Part shown: one piece after another, positions 8,851 through 16,795 of the stretch
How positions within the stretch are numbered: the first letter of the stretch is position 1
Layout: each line of letters begins with the position of its first letter
Source: Streptomyces sp. NBC_01304
Lineage (GTDB): Bacteria; Actinomycetota; Actinomycetes; Streptomycetales; Streptomycetaceae
Direction of reading: 5' to 3'
DNA length: 64,000 nt
Assembly: GCF_035975855.1 (NCBI RefSeq)
Contig: NZ_CP109055.1
Span: forward strand, 1,488,001-1,552,000
Translations under genes and position numbers: made by a program
Notes under the pieces: model-generated
Told to the model about the DNA's origin: nothing
The model's database searches: none
The model's input: only the letters and a program-made list of their open reading frames with translations

Positions 8851-9599
8851 CGCACGGCCTCCGCCCGGGAGTCGAGCGCGAGCCGGCCGTCGACCAGCTG
8901 GATCGTGCGGCTCGCACACGCCTCGGCCAGCGCGAGGTCATGGGTGACGAGAACGATGGTCTGGCCGCCACGGTGCAGATCGACGAGGAGCTCCCGTACG
9001 TCGTGGCCGGAGGCGGTGTCGAGTGCCCCGGTCGGCTCGTCGGCGAGCAGCAGGGCCGGCCGGTTGACCAGGGCCCGGGCGACCGCGACCCGTTGGCGCT
9101 CGCCGCCGGACAGCCGGCCGGGGTAGGCGCGGGCGTGCCGGGTGATACCGAGGACTTCCATGAGCTCCGCGGCGCGGGCCGCGGCCTTGCGCCTCGGGGC
9201 GCCGGTCAGTTGGGCGGGGAGCTGGATGTTGTCGGCGACGGTGAGGTCGTCGAGCAGGTTGAAGAACTGGAAGACCATGCCGATCCGCTCGCGGCGATAG
9301 CGGGCGAGCCCGTGCTCGTTCATCTCGTCGATGCGCTGCCCGGCGACCAGGACGGCGCCGTCGCTCGGCTTGTCCAGGCCCGCGACGAGGTTCAGCAGCG
9401 TGGACTTGCCGCTGCCGGAAGGGCCGATCACGGCGAGCGCCTCGCCCCGGGCGACCTCGAGGTCGATCGGTCCGAGCGCGGGAGCGCCGACGCTGTCGTA
9501 GCGCTTGGCCACCCCCGCCAGTTGGATCACCGGGGTCGTCTTCGGGCTCATTTCCGCGGCCGTTTCCGCGCGCATTTCCGGGGTCGTTTCCGGGGTCAT
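8847..9599 (-). CDS. ABC transporter ATP-binding protein (LolD/MacB type)
   Basis: 250-residue ATPase. Walker A is GPSGSGKST, the Q-loop lies in GMVFQFFNLL, the signature is LSGGERQRVAVARAL, Walker B is LLLADEPTGALD and the H-loop is VLVTHD. ATG at 9599 is preceded by AAGGACGG. The first 25 residues are a degenerate repeat of MTPETTPEM-like units, reflecting repeated TTTCCG DNA. It pairs with the overlapping FtsX-like permease. Confidence 0.9.
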   Translation of the reverse strand: MTPETTPEMRAETAAEMSPKTTPVIQLAGVAKRYDSVGAPALGPIDLEVARGEALAVIGPSGSGKSTLLNLVAGLDKPSDGAVLVAGQRIDEMNEHGLARYRRERIGMVFQFFNLLDDLTVADNIQLPAQLTGAPRRKAAARAAELMEVLGITRHARAYPGRLSGGERQRVAVARALVNRPALLLADEPTGALDTASGHDVRELLVDLHRGGQTIVLVTHDLALAEACASRTIQLVDGRLALDSRAEAVR

Positions 9600-9740
9600 G
9601 GGAAGGTCCGTCCTTCGCGGTCGGGAGGTGTCTGCCGACGGCAGGCCCCAGCGAAGGTAGGCGCGGCCGTTCGCCGACCGCGTCGGCCGCGGCACCGACA
9701 TGCGGCCCTTCGCGCGGACGATCCGGGCCGGGGGTCCTCC

Positions 9741-9766
9741 CCGCGACCTACTCCCGAGGGTCGCGG
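9741..9766. promoter_or_regulatory. Inverted repeat upstream of the histidine kinase gene
   Basis: Perfect 8-bp inverted repeat CCGCGACC-N10-GGTCGCGG in the 215-bp divergent region between the ABC operon and the two-component genes. Centre-to-centre spacing of two turns fits a dimeric response-regulator site. The binding protein is inferred from location only. Confidence 0.4.
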
Positions 9767-9814
9767 CCCTGGTCTCCGAGGCTGACGCGGGCTTGATGAG
9801 TTGAACTGCACAAT

Positions 9815-11110
9815 GTGCCCGTGGACTTGGAGGCAGGGCACGGTTGGCGTCCGCAGCTGCGCGATGTGCTGCGTCGGGAGGAGGCGAGGCCCGCTCCGCC
9901 CTCGCGCAAGGCGCTGGCCGTGGATGCGGCGTTGGCGGTGATGCTGACCGCCGTCGCGCTGTTCGTGGCGGTGCGCTATCCCGACAGCGGGCTGATCACG
10001 GCGAACCAGGACGTTCCCTTCCCGCCTCCGGGGCCCCGGCCGCCCACGGGCAGAAGCATCCAGGTGGTGGCCGAGGAGACCTCACCGATCTGGCCGTTCG
10101 TCGTGCTGTCCGCGCTGCCGCTGGCGGGCCGGCGCCGCTATCCGCTGGCGGCGTTCGCCGTGGTCGTCGGCGCCACCCTGGTCATGGTCGACGACGCCGG
10201 CTGGATCAACGTGCTGACCTGTGTCATCGCGGCCTACAGCGCCGTCGTGCACAGCCGCCACCGCAGACGGGCGCTGGCCGCAATGCTCCTCGCGGCCGTA
10301 CTGGCCGGTCTCGCGTTCCGGCGGACCGAACCCGTCCTTCCCGGCTGGTCGAGTCCGGTGGTCGTGCTGCTGACCGCGGGCGTCCTGGCCGGCCTGGTCC
10401 GGCTCTGGAAACAGCAGTTGGCCGCGAGCCGGGACCGCTACCTGTGGCTGCAGCAGACCCAGGAGGAGACCACGCGCCGGGCCGTCGCGGAGGAAAGGTC
10501 CCGGATCGCCGCCGAGCTGCACGACGTCGTCACCCACAATGTGAGCGTGATGGTGATCCAGGCGGGCGCGGCCCGCAAGGTGATGGACACGGCGCCCGAG
10601 CGGTCGAAGGCGGCGCTGCTCGCGGTCGAGGCCGGCGGGCGGGCCGCCATGGCCGAACTCCGCCATGTGATGGGCCTGTTGGCCGCCCCGGACCACGAGA
10701 GCCCCGACGGCCTGGCGCCGCAGCCCGGCCTGGGGCAGCTCGACGCCCTGGTCGAGCGGGTGCGTGCGGCCGGGGTGCCGGTCGAGGTCGAGGTGGCGCT
10801 CGCGCCGGACCCGCTGCCGTCCGGGATCGACCTCGCGGCGTACCGCGTCGTACAGGAGGCCCTCACCAACACGATCAAGCACGCGCCGGGCGCCGACGCG
10901 GCGGTCAGAATCACCTCCGTCGAGTACGTACTGGAGATAGAAGTGACCGACACCGGACCGGCGCGGGCGGAGCGGCCGGCGAGCGGGAACGGCCGTGGCC
11001 TGATCGGGCTGCGCGAGCGACTGGCCGTCTACGGCGGGGAGTTGACCGCAGGACCGACCCTCGCGGGCGGCTACCGGGTCAGGGCCCGAGTCCCCCGGGG
11101 GACCGCATGA
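9815..11110 (+). CDS. Sensor histidine kinase, NarL/DesK-type (HisKA_3)
   Basis: 431-residue membrane kinase. Five to six hydrophobic helices occupy roughly residues 30-185. HisKA_3 follows with the phospho-acceptor His in ERSRIAAELHDVVTHNVSV, then a HATPase_c domain with an N-box around EALTNTIKHAP, a D-G pair and GRGLIGLRERL. The start may be GTG 9815 or GTG 9821; neither has a strong ribosome site, and the transcript may be nearly leaderless. It overlaps the response regulator by ATGA and lies divergent from the FtsX-type exporter it probably controls. Confidence 0.9.
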   Translation: MPVDLEAGHGWRPQLRDVLRREEARPAPPSRKALAVDAALAVMLTAVALFVAVRYPDSGLITANQDVPFPPPGPRPPTGRSIQVVAEETSPIWPFVVLSALPLAGRRRYPLAAFAVVVGATLVMVDDAGWINVLTCVIAAYSAVVHSRHRRRALAAMLLAAVLAGLAFRRTEPVLPGWSSPVVVLLTAGVLAGLVRLWKQQLAASRDRYLWLQQTQEETTRRAVAEERSRIAAELHDVVTHNVSVMVIQAGAARKVMDTAPERSKAALLAVEAGGRAAMAELRHVMGLLAAPDHESPDGLAPQPGLGQLDALVERVRAAGVPVEVEVALAPDPLPSGIDLAAYRVVQEALTNTIKHAPGADAAVRITSVEYVLEIEVTDTGPARAERPASGNGRGLIGLRERLAVYGGELTAGPTLAGGYRVRARVPRGTA

Positions 11111-11790
11111 GCCGCCCGCCGCTGCGCGCGGTCATCGCGGACGACCAGGCCCTGGTGCGTACGGGATTCGGGATGATCCTGGCCGCCGACGGCATCGAGG
11201 TGACGGCCGAGGTGGCCGACGGGGCCGAGGCGGTCGCCGCGTGCCGGCGCACCCGGCCGGACGTCGTGCTGATGGACATCCGGATGCCGCAGATGGACGG
11301 GATCGAGGCGACCCGGCACATCCTCGCCGACGCCGGCCCCGACCCCACCAAGGTGATCATGCTGACCACCTACGACCTCGATCACTACGTCTATGCCGCG
11401 CTCGCCGCCGGTGCCAGCGGCTTCCTGCTCAAGGACGTCACGCCCGAGCATCTGGTGGCGGCCGTACGCCTGGTGCGGACCGGCGACGCACTGCTCGCGC
11501 CGACGATCACCCGCCGTCTGATCGAACGCTACGCCCGGCACGACGAGGCCCAACCTCCCGCCCTGCACCGCGACTTGTCCGAGTTGACCCCGCGCGAGCT
11601 GGAGGTGCTGCGGCTGCTCGCGACGGGTCTGACCAACGCCGAACTCGCGGAGCGGCTGTTCCTCGGCACGACCACGGTCAAGACCCACATCGGCCGCATC
11701 CTGCAGAAGCTGGACCTGCGCGACCGGGTGCAGGCCGTGGTCCTGGCGTACGAGTCGGGGCTGGTCTCCCCTGGTGGCGACGGCTCCTAA
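11107..11790 (+). CDS. LuxR/NarL-family response regulator
   Basis: 227-residue regulator. The receiver domain carries an acidic pair (ADDQ), phospho-Asp in VVLMDIRMPQMDG, Thr in MLTTYD and Lys in LLKDV. A C-terminal LuxR helix-turn-helix (LTPRELEVLRLLATGLTNAELA, TTVKTHIGRIL) follows. It is the partner of the overlapping kinase. An insertion sequence begins exactly in its stop codon: TAA is made of the TA target duplication plus the first base of the element. Without the inserts the codon would read TAG, so the protein is unchanged. Confidence 0.92.
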   Translation: MSRPPLRAVIADDQALVRTGFGMILAADGIEVTAEVADGAEAVAACRRTRPDVVLMDIRMPQMDGIEATRHILADAGPDPTKVIMLTTYDLDHYVYAALAAGASGFLLKDVTPEHLVAAVRLVRTGDALLAPTITRRLIERYARHDEAQPPALHRDLSELTPRELEVLRLLATGLTNAELAERLFLGTTTVKTHIGRILQKLDLRDRVQAVVLAYESGLVSPGGDGS

Positions 11791-12660
11791 AGCGTGTTGC
11801 ACAAGGCTGTGATCTGGGCATCTCCGCTGTATGGCTGGGGTGTTGAGGGCAGAACGGGTGTGGGTGGAGACGTTCACCGGGCTGCGGGTGACGCAGTTTG
11901 CGCGGCTGCTGAAGGCGGTGCGCGAGCGCGGCGGCAACGGCACGCTGCAGGGCCGGCCGTGGAGTCTGCCGCTGGCCGAACGGGTGCTGGTGGTGGCGGT
12001 GTACTACCGCACGAACCTCACGATGCGGCAGCTGGGACCGCTGTTCGGTATCTCCTCGTCCACGGTCTGCCGGGTGATCCAAAGGCTCGGGCCGCTGCTC
12101 GCGCTCGAGCCGGCCTCCCGCCCGGCGGACGCACCGGAGCGACTGTGGATCGTGGACGGAACGTTGATCCCGGTCCGCGACCGGCAGGTCGGTTCCTCCA
12201 GCCGCAACTATCGGTTCTCGGCGAACGTGCAGGTCATCGTCGATGCTGACACCCGCCTGGTGATCGCTGCGGCCCGCCCGGTGCCGGGCACCACCGCGGA
12301 CGCCCACGCCTGGCGGGCCTCCGGCCTCGCCGAGCACTGCCAGGGCGTCACCGTCCTTGGCGACGGCGCCTACACCAACACCGGTCTGGTCATCCCGCAC
12401 CGCAAACGTCCCCGACGGTCCCTGCTACCGGGCGAAGAAGCGGACAACGCCGCGCACCGCAAGGTCCGCGCCCGCGTGGAGCATGTGATCGGCCGGATGA
12501 AGAACTACAAGATCCTCCGCGACTGCCGACAACGCGGCAACGGCCTCCATCACGCCGTCCAGGCCGTCGCCCACATGCACAACCTCGCCCTCGCATCATG
12601 ACCAGAAGACCGCGATCACAGGCCCTGACCTGCCCGAACACAGCCTTGTGCAACACGCTT
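11790..12660. mobile_element. Complete IS5-family insertion sequence (871 bp)
   Basis: Terminal inverted repeats start AAGCGTGTTGCACAAGG and match perfectly over 21 bases at both ends (11790-11810 and 12640-12660). The element is flanked by TA on each side (11788-11789 and 12661-12662), consistent with a 2-bp TA target duplication as in the IS427-like branch. It holds one intact DDE transposase on the same strand. Both ends and the reading frame are undamaged, so it looks recently active. Confidence 0.88.
11831..12601 (+). CDS. IS5-family DDE transposase
   Basis: 256-residue transposase. An N-terminal helix-turn-helix (LTMRQLGPLFGISSSTVCRV) precedes a DDE catalytic core: Asp in LWIVDGTLIPV, Asp in VLGDGAYTNTGLV and Glu in RARVEHVIGRMKNYKIL with the family's characteristic K/R spacing. 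It is uninterrupted and lies wholly inside the inverted repeats. No clear ribosome site precedes the ATG at 11831, which is common in insertion sequences and keeps transposition low. Confidence 0.88.
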   Translation: MAGVLRAERVWVETFTGLRVTQFARLLKAVRERGGNGTLQGRPWSLPLAERVLVVAVYYRTNLTMRQLGPLFGISSSTVCRVIQRLGPLLALEPASRPADAPERLWIVDGTLIPVRDRQVGSSSRNYRFSANVQVIVDADTRLVIAAARPVPGTTADAHAWRASGLAEHCQGVTVLGDGAYTNTGLVIPHRKRPRRSLLPGEEADNAAHRKVRARVEHVIGRMKNYKILRDCRQRGNGLHHAVQAVAHMHNLALAS

Positions 12661-12662
12661 TA

Positions 12663-12835
12663 GGGCCTGTCTTCAAACTCCCGTCGTCGCCCGAAGGGCG
12701 GCCTTGCGGCGTCTGGTGCGTGCTCTCGGCGTGCCGGGTGGAAGTCCTCGTACTGGACGTACTTGGGCTTTCGCCCGGTGCGGCGAGCGTGCGTGCCAGG
12801 CGTCGCGAGGCAGACGGGAGTTTGAAGACAGGCCC
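12663..12835. mobile_element. MITE-like palindromic element (173 bp)
   Basis: Non-coding segment with perfect 23-bp terminal inverted repeats beginning GGGCCTGTCTTC (12663-12685 and 12813-12835). The imperfect inner half-arms can also pair, so the whole unit could fold into one hairpin. It is flanked by TA on both sides (12661-12662 and 12836-12837), the left TA being shared with the neighbouring IS. It has no coding frame of note and its ends differ from those of the IS. It is probably mobilised by another TA-targeting transposase. Confidence 0.75.
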
Positions 12836-12851
12836 TAGATCCTGGGGCCGC

Positions 12852-13508
12852 TCACTCGTCCCCGTCCAGCAAGTGCTGAGGCACCGACCGGAACGCCCAG
12901 TTGCCGCCCGTGCGCGTGAACTCCCAGACCAGGTCGAAGCGTTCGGGCCACTTCCCGGGAACTCCCCGGGCCTGCGCGGCGCCCAGCGCCCGCACGATCG
13001 CCGGGATGCGGGAGTGCTCCCAGCTGATGAGCACGGGAGCCTTCGCCGCCAGTGCCGCGGTGGCGAGCCGGGTCTCCTGCCCCTCCGCGACGGAGGTGTC
13101 CACGGGGAGGTGCAGCGCCTTGCTCAGCGGGGTCACGGTCTGGCGCATCCGGTGGGCGCCCGCGTGCGGGCCCGTGTCGGCCGCAGCGAAGAGCGTCGCG
13201 GGCCTCGGCAGCTTCGGCGCGGGCCGGCCCGGCTCGGCGGCGAACAGGCGGGGCAGCGCGTCCGCGCGCCGCCATCCGCGCCGGGTCAGCGACTTCTTGT
13301 CGGGCCTGCCCGCCTCGTCGACGCCCTGCTCGCCGTGGCCCGGCTTCTCCCCATGCCGGATGATCATGATCGTGGTGTCGCGCCCGGCGTCCGAGACCGT
13401 GGCCTCGGGGCTCTGGTGGCCACCGCCGCATCCGGTCAGCGCGGCCAGGACGGTCAGCGCGAGTGCCGCCAGGACCTGTCGGCGGGCGACGCCCCTGCCT
13501 CGTACCAC
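12852..13508 (-). CDS. Histidine phosphatase-family lipoprotein
   Basis: 218-residue exported protein. The N-terminal signal ends in a lipobox LTGC, so it is probably a membrane-anchored lipoprotein. A histidine-phosphatase motif IIRHGEK follows near residue 49, and a later WEHSRIP segment could supply the second His of this fold. The family removes phosphate via a phospho-His intermediate. The substrate is unknown, and the family also contains non-catalytic members. It ends near the MITE and lies downstream of the carboxylase epsilon gene. Confidence 0.75.
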   Translation of the reverse strand: MVRGRGVARRQVLAALALTVLAALTGCGGGHQSPEATVSDAGRDTTIMIIRHGEKPGHGEQGVDEAGRPDKKSLTRRGWRRADALPRLFAAEPGRPAPKLPRPATLFAAADTGPHAGAHRMRQTVTPLSKALHLPVDTSVAEGQETRLATAALAAKAPVLISWEHSRIPAIVRALGAAQARGVPGKWPERFDLVWEFTRTGGNWAFRSVPQHLLDGDE

Positions 13509-13536
13509 TTCTCGTCCCCTTCGCTCCGTTCCGATG

Positions 13537-13794
13537 TCAGCTGCGCCAGGACCCGGCCGGACCGTGGCCGTACCTGCGTCGGTCCCAGCCCGCGCGGCGC
13601 GGACGGCGGGCCCGGTGCTCCTCGGCCTGGCGGCGTGCGATCAGCAGGCTCAGGACGGCCGTCAGTGCCGCGAGCTCGTCGGGGTCGGGCTCTCCGCTGA
13701 CGACGCGCATGTCCAGCGAGTCCGGGGCCGAGTCCGAGTCCGGATCCGGTACGGGATCCGCGTCCGGATCCGGCACCGCGTCCTGGTCGCTCAC
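13537..13794 (-). CDS. accE: Acyl-CoA carboxylase epsilon subunit
   Basis: 85-residue protein with an Asp/Pro-rich N terminus and the conserved epsilon core MRVVSGEPDPDELAALTAVL, followed by a basic tail ending near a Trp-Arg-Ser. In Streptomyces such epsilon subunits bridge and stimulate the alpha and beta subunits of acyl-CoA carboxylases. The GTG start at 13794 overlaps the beta-subunit stop (GTGA), which supports the assignment and coupling. Confidence 0.82.
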   Translation of the reverse strand: MSDQDAVPDPDADPVPDPDSDSAPDSLDMRVVSGEPDPDELAALTAVLSLLIARRQAEEHRARRPRRAGWDRRRYGHGPAGSWRS

Positions 13795-15485
13795 AGCGGA
13801 GGGTTCCCGTGCTTGCGGGACGGCACGTCCTCCTGCTTGGCCCGCAGCATCGCGAGCGACCGCACGAGGACGTCCCGGGTCTCGGCCGGGTCGATCACGT
13901 CGTCGACCAGGCCCTGTTCGGCCGCGCGGTAGGGGTGCATCAGCTCGTCCTCGTACTGCCGTGTCAGCTGCGCCCGCAACGCGGCGGGGTCCTCGGCGTC
14001 CGCGAGCTCCTGCCGGAAGGCGTCGGCGACGGCCTGGCCGGCACCTCGCGCCGCGATCTCGTTGGCGGGCCAGGCGAACGCCAGGTCGGCGCCGACGGAG
14101 CGCGAGTCCATCACCACGTACGCGCCGCCGTACGCCTTGCGCAGCACCACCGACACCCGCGGCACGGTCGCGTTGCAGTAGGCGTAGAGCAGGTGCGCGC
14201 CGTGCCGGAGCAGACCGCCGAGCTCCTGCTCGACGCCGGGCAGAAAGCCGGGTACGTCCACCAGCGTGACCAACGGGATGTTGAACGAGTCGCACGTCGA
14301 CACGAACTTGGCGGCCTTCAGGGAACCGTGGGCGTCCAGCGCACCGGCGAGCGACTGCGGCTGGCTGGCGACGATGCCGGTGACCTCGCCGTCGAGCCTG
14401 ACCAGGGCGCAGACAACGTTGGTCGCCCATTGCTCGTGCACCTCGAACAGGGCGCCGTCGTCGACGATTTCGGCGATCACCGTGCGCATGTCGTACGGCT
14501 GCCGCGGATCGGCCGGCACGAGATCGATCAGCGCCTCGCAGCGCCGGTCGGGCGGGTCGGCGCTGGGCACGGCCGGCGGGAACTCCCGGTTGTTGGACGG
14601 GAGGAGCCCGATGAGGCGGCGTACGGCGACGAGGCAGGTCTCCTCGTCCTCGTACGCGAAGCCCGCGACGCCCGAAGTCGTCGTGTGCACGCCGGTGCCG
14701 CCGAGGTCTTCGGCGGTGGTCCGCGCCCCCGTCGCGGACTCGACGTTCTCGGGGTCGGTGACCACCAGTTGCGCAAGGCCCTCGACCATGAAGACGAAGT
14801 CGGTCAGTGCCGGGGAGTACGAGGCGCCGCCCGCGCAGGCCCCGAGCACCACGCTGATCTGCGGGATGACACCCGACGCGCGGGCGTTGCGGCGGAAGAT
14901 GCCGCCGTACTGGGCGAGCGAGGCGACTCCTTCGAGGAGGCGGGGGCCGGCCGAGTCGCAGAGGCTGACCAAGGGGGCGCCCGCCGCCTCGGCGCGGTCC
15001 ATCACCTTGTGGATCTTCTGGGCGTGGGCCTCGCCGAGCGCGCCCTGGAAGATCCGCGCGTCGTGTGCGTACAGGAAGACCGTGCGGCCCTCGACCGTGC
15101 CCCAGCCGGTGACGACGCCGTCGGTGTAGGGGCGGTCGTCCGCCAGGCCGAACGCGGTGGCGCGGTGGCGGCGCAGCGGTTCGGTCTCCGTGAAGGAGCC
15201 GTCGTCCAGGAGGAGGGCGATGCGTTCGCGTGCGGTGAGCTTCGTGGGAGTGGGGGCGGGGCCGGGTGCGATGTCCGGGCCCGCGGCGATCTCGTCCTTG
15301 ACCCAGCGCAGTTCGGCGGCCCTGAGCGCCGACTCCGGGGGACCGTCGTCCTGCTCGGTGAACACCGCGGGCGCGGGCGCCTCGGACGGGGGTGCCGCGG
15401 GCAGGGGCGACGGTGCGACGGGCGACGGTGCGACGGGGCGGCGCACCGTGTCCGCGACGATCGCCGGCTCCTCGACCTCGGTCAT
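13791..15485 (-). CDS. Acyl-CoA carboxylase beta subunit (carboxyltransferase, PccB/AccB-like)
   Basis: 564-residue carboxyltransferase. Two crotonase-like halves are visible, with oxyanion-hole glycines around GACAGGASYSPAL and a second around RKAYGGAYVVM. The second half begins near VPADPRQPYDMR, and DVPGFLPGVEQE is the conserved acyl-CoA site region. It would carboxylate acetyl- or propionyl-CoA with a biotinylated alpha subunit not encoded here, supplying malonyl- or methylmalonyl-CoA. ATG at 15485 follows GGAGG. The Pro/Ala-rich N-terminal 45 residues are longer than usual. It forms an operon with the epsilon gene, and rppA, a malonyl-CoA user, lies divergently upstream. Confidence 0.9.
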   Translation of the reverse strand: MTEVEEPAIVADTVRRPVAPSPVAPSPLPAAPPSEAPAPAVFTEQDDGPPESALRAAELRWVKDEIAAGPDIAPGPAPTPTKLTARERIALLLDDGSFTETEPLRRHRATAFGLADDRPYTDGVVTGWGTVEGRTVFLYAHDARIFQGALGEAHAQKIHKVMDRAEAAGAPLVSLCDSAGPRLLEGVASLAQYGGIFRRNARASGVIPQISVVLGACAGGASYSPALTDFVFMVEGLAQLVVTDPENVESATGARTTAEDLGGTGVHTTTSGVAGFAYEDEETCLVAVRRLIGLLPSNNREFPPAVPSADPPDRRCEALIDLVPADPRQPYDMRTVIAEIVDDGALFEVHEQWATNVVCALVRLDGEVTGIVASQPQSLAGALDAHGSLKAAKFVSTCDSFNIPLVTLVDVPGFLPGVEQELGGLLRHGAHLLYAYCNATVPRVSVVLRKAYGGAYVVMDSRSVGADLAFAWPANEIAARGAGQAVADAFRQELADAEDPAALRAQLTRQYEDELMHPYRAAEQGLVDDVIDPAETRDVLVRSLAMLRAKQEDVPSRKHGNPPL

Positions 15486-15715
15486 CGGGAGACCTCCAGC
15501 CCCACACGGAACATGCGTAGCCCTCATGTTCCGCCGGGGCCCCGGTGACGGCATCCGGGGTCTGCCATTCGGGTTGCCCACCGGGGTTCGGGGGCGCCGC
15601 GCGAGCAAGGGGCGCTGTCACTGGTTCGGAGCAGCCCGATTAGGGATGCCCCCTGTGACGCGAGTGATAGTGAGTGCCTGGTTCATCGCTCGGGGCAACA
15701 GAAGGGCTTACCTCC

Positions 15716-16795
15716 ATGGCGACTCTGTGCAGGCCTGCGGTCGACGTTCCGGAGCATGTGATCACCATGGAGGAGACGCTGGAGCTGGCGCGCTCCGTGC
15801 ACGCGGACCACGACCAACTGGAGCTCGCGCTGCGCCTGATCGAGAACACCGGTGTGCAGAAGCGGCACATCATCCAGCCCATCGAGGTGACCCTGCGCCA
15901 CCCCGGCTTCGAGGCCCGCAACGCCACCTACCAGGAGGCGGCGAAGGAACGCGTGCCCCCGGTGATCCTCCGGGCCCTCGCCGACGCCGACCTCACGGCG
16001 GCCGACATCGACGTCATCATCTACGTGTCGTGCACCGGGTTCATGATGCCGTCCCTGACCGCCTGGTTGATCAACAACTTGGACTTCCGCTCCAACACCC
16101 GCCAGATACCCATAGCCCAGCTCGGCTGTGCCGCAGGAGGCGCGGCCGTGAACCGGGCACATGACTTCTGCACGGCCTATCCCGAGGCCAACGCGCTCAT
16201 CGTGTCCTGCGAGTTCTGCTCGCTCTGCTACCAGCCGACCGATCTGGGCGTCGGCAATCTGCTGTCCAACGGACTGTTCGGGGACGGCGTCGCCGCGGCC
16301 GTCGTCCGCGGGCAGGGGGGCACCGGCATCTCGCTGGAGCGCAACGGCTCGTATCTGGTGCCCGACACCGAGAGCTGGATCATGTACGACGTTCGCTCCA
16401 CCGGATTCCACTTCCAGCTCGACCGGCGCGTGCCCGGCACGATGGAACCGCTCGCTCCCGCGCTGAAGGAGATGGCGGTCCAACACGGCTGGGACGCCTC
16501 GGAGTTGGACTTCTACATCATCCACGCGGGCGGGCCGCGCATCCTGGACGACCTGAGCAAGTTCCTGGGGGTGCCGCCGGAGGCGTTCCGCTTCAGCCGG
16601 GCGACGCTCACCGAGTACGGGAACATCGCCAGCGCCGTCGTCCTCGACGCGCTGCGCCGGATGTTCGACGAGGGTGGCGCGCAGGACACGGCACGCGGGC
16701 TGCTCGCCGGGTTCGGGCCCGGCATCACCGCGGAGATGTCGCTCGGCCGCTGGACCACCACGGGCCGGCCCGGAGCGCGAGGAGGCACCCGGTGA
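15716..16795 (+). CDS. rppA: Type III polyketide synthase, 1,3,6,8-tetrahydroxynaphthalene synthase
   Basis: 359-residue chalcone-synthase-like enzyme that condenses five malonyl-CoA to THN. The catalytic Cys lies in IAQLGCAAGGAA, the His in FYIIHAGGPRIL and the Asn in TEYGNIASAV. VSCTGFMMPSL holds the second cysteine region typical of RppA. It heads a three-gene operon in which each stop overlaps the next GTG (GTGA). The same trio (THN synthase, CYP158, cupin monooxygenase) makes flaviolin-type pigments in other Streptomyces. Confidence 0.94.
   Translation: MATLCRPAVDVPEHVITMEETLELARSVHADHDQLELALRLIENTGVQKRHIIQPIEVTLRHPGFEARNATYQEAAKERVPPVILRALADADLTAADIDVIIYVSCTGFMMPSLTAWLINNLDFRSNTRQIPIAQLGCAAGGAAVNRAHDFCTAYPEANALIVSCEFCSLCYQPTDLGVGNLLSNGLFGDGVAAAVVRGQGGTGISLERNGSYLVPDTESWIMYDVRSTGFHFQLDRRVPGTMEPLAPALKEMAVQHGWDASELDFYIIHAGGPRILDDLSKFLGVPPEAFRFSRATLTEYGNIASAVVLDALRRMFDEGGAQDTARGLLAGFGPGITAEMSLGRWTTTGRPGARGGTR

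Noticed and set aside
6331..9126. Very long open frame opposite the FtsX/ABC genes
   Set aside because: Composition is low-complexity His/Arg/Gly and the opposite strand encodes a clear transporter pair.
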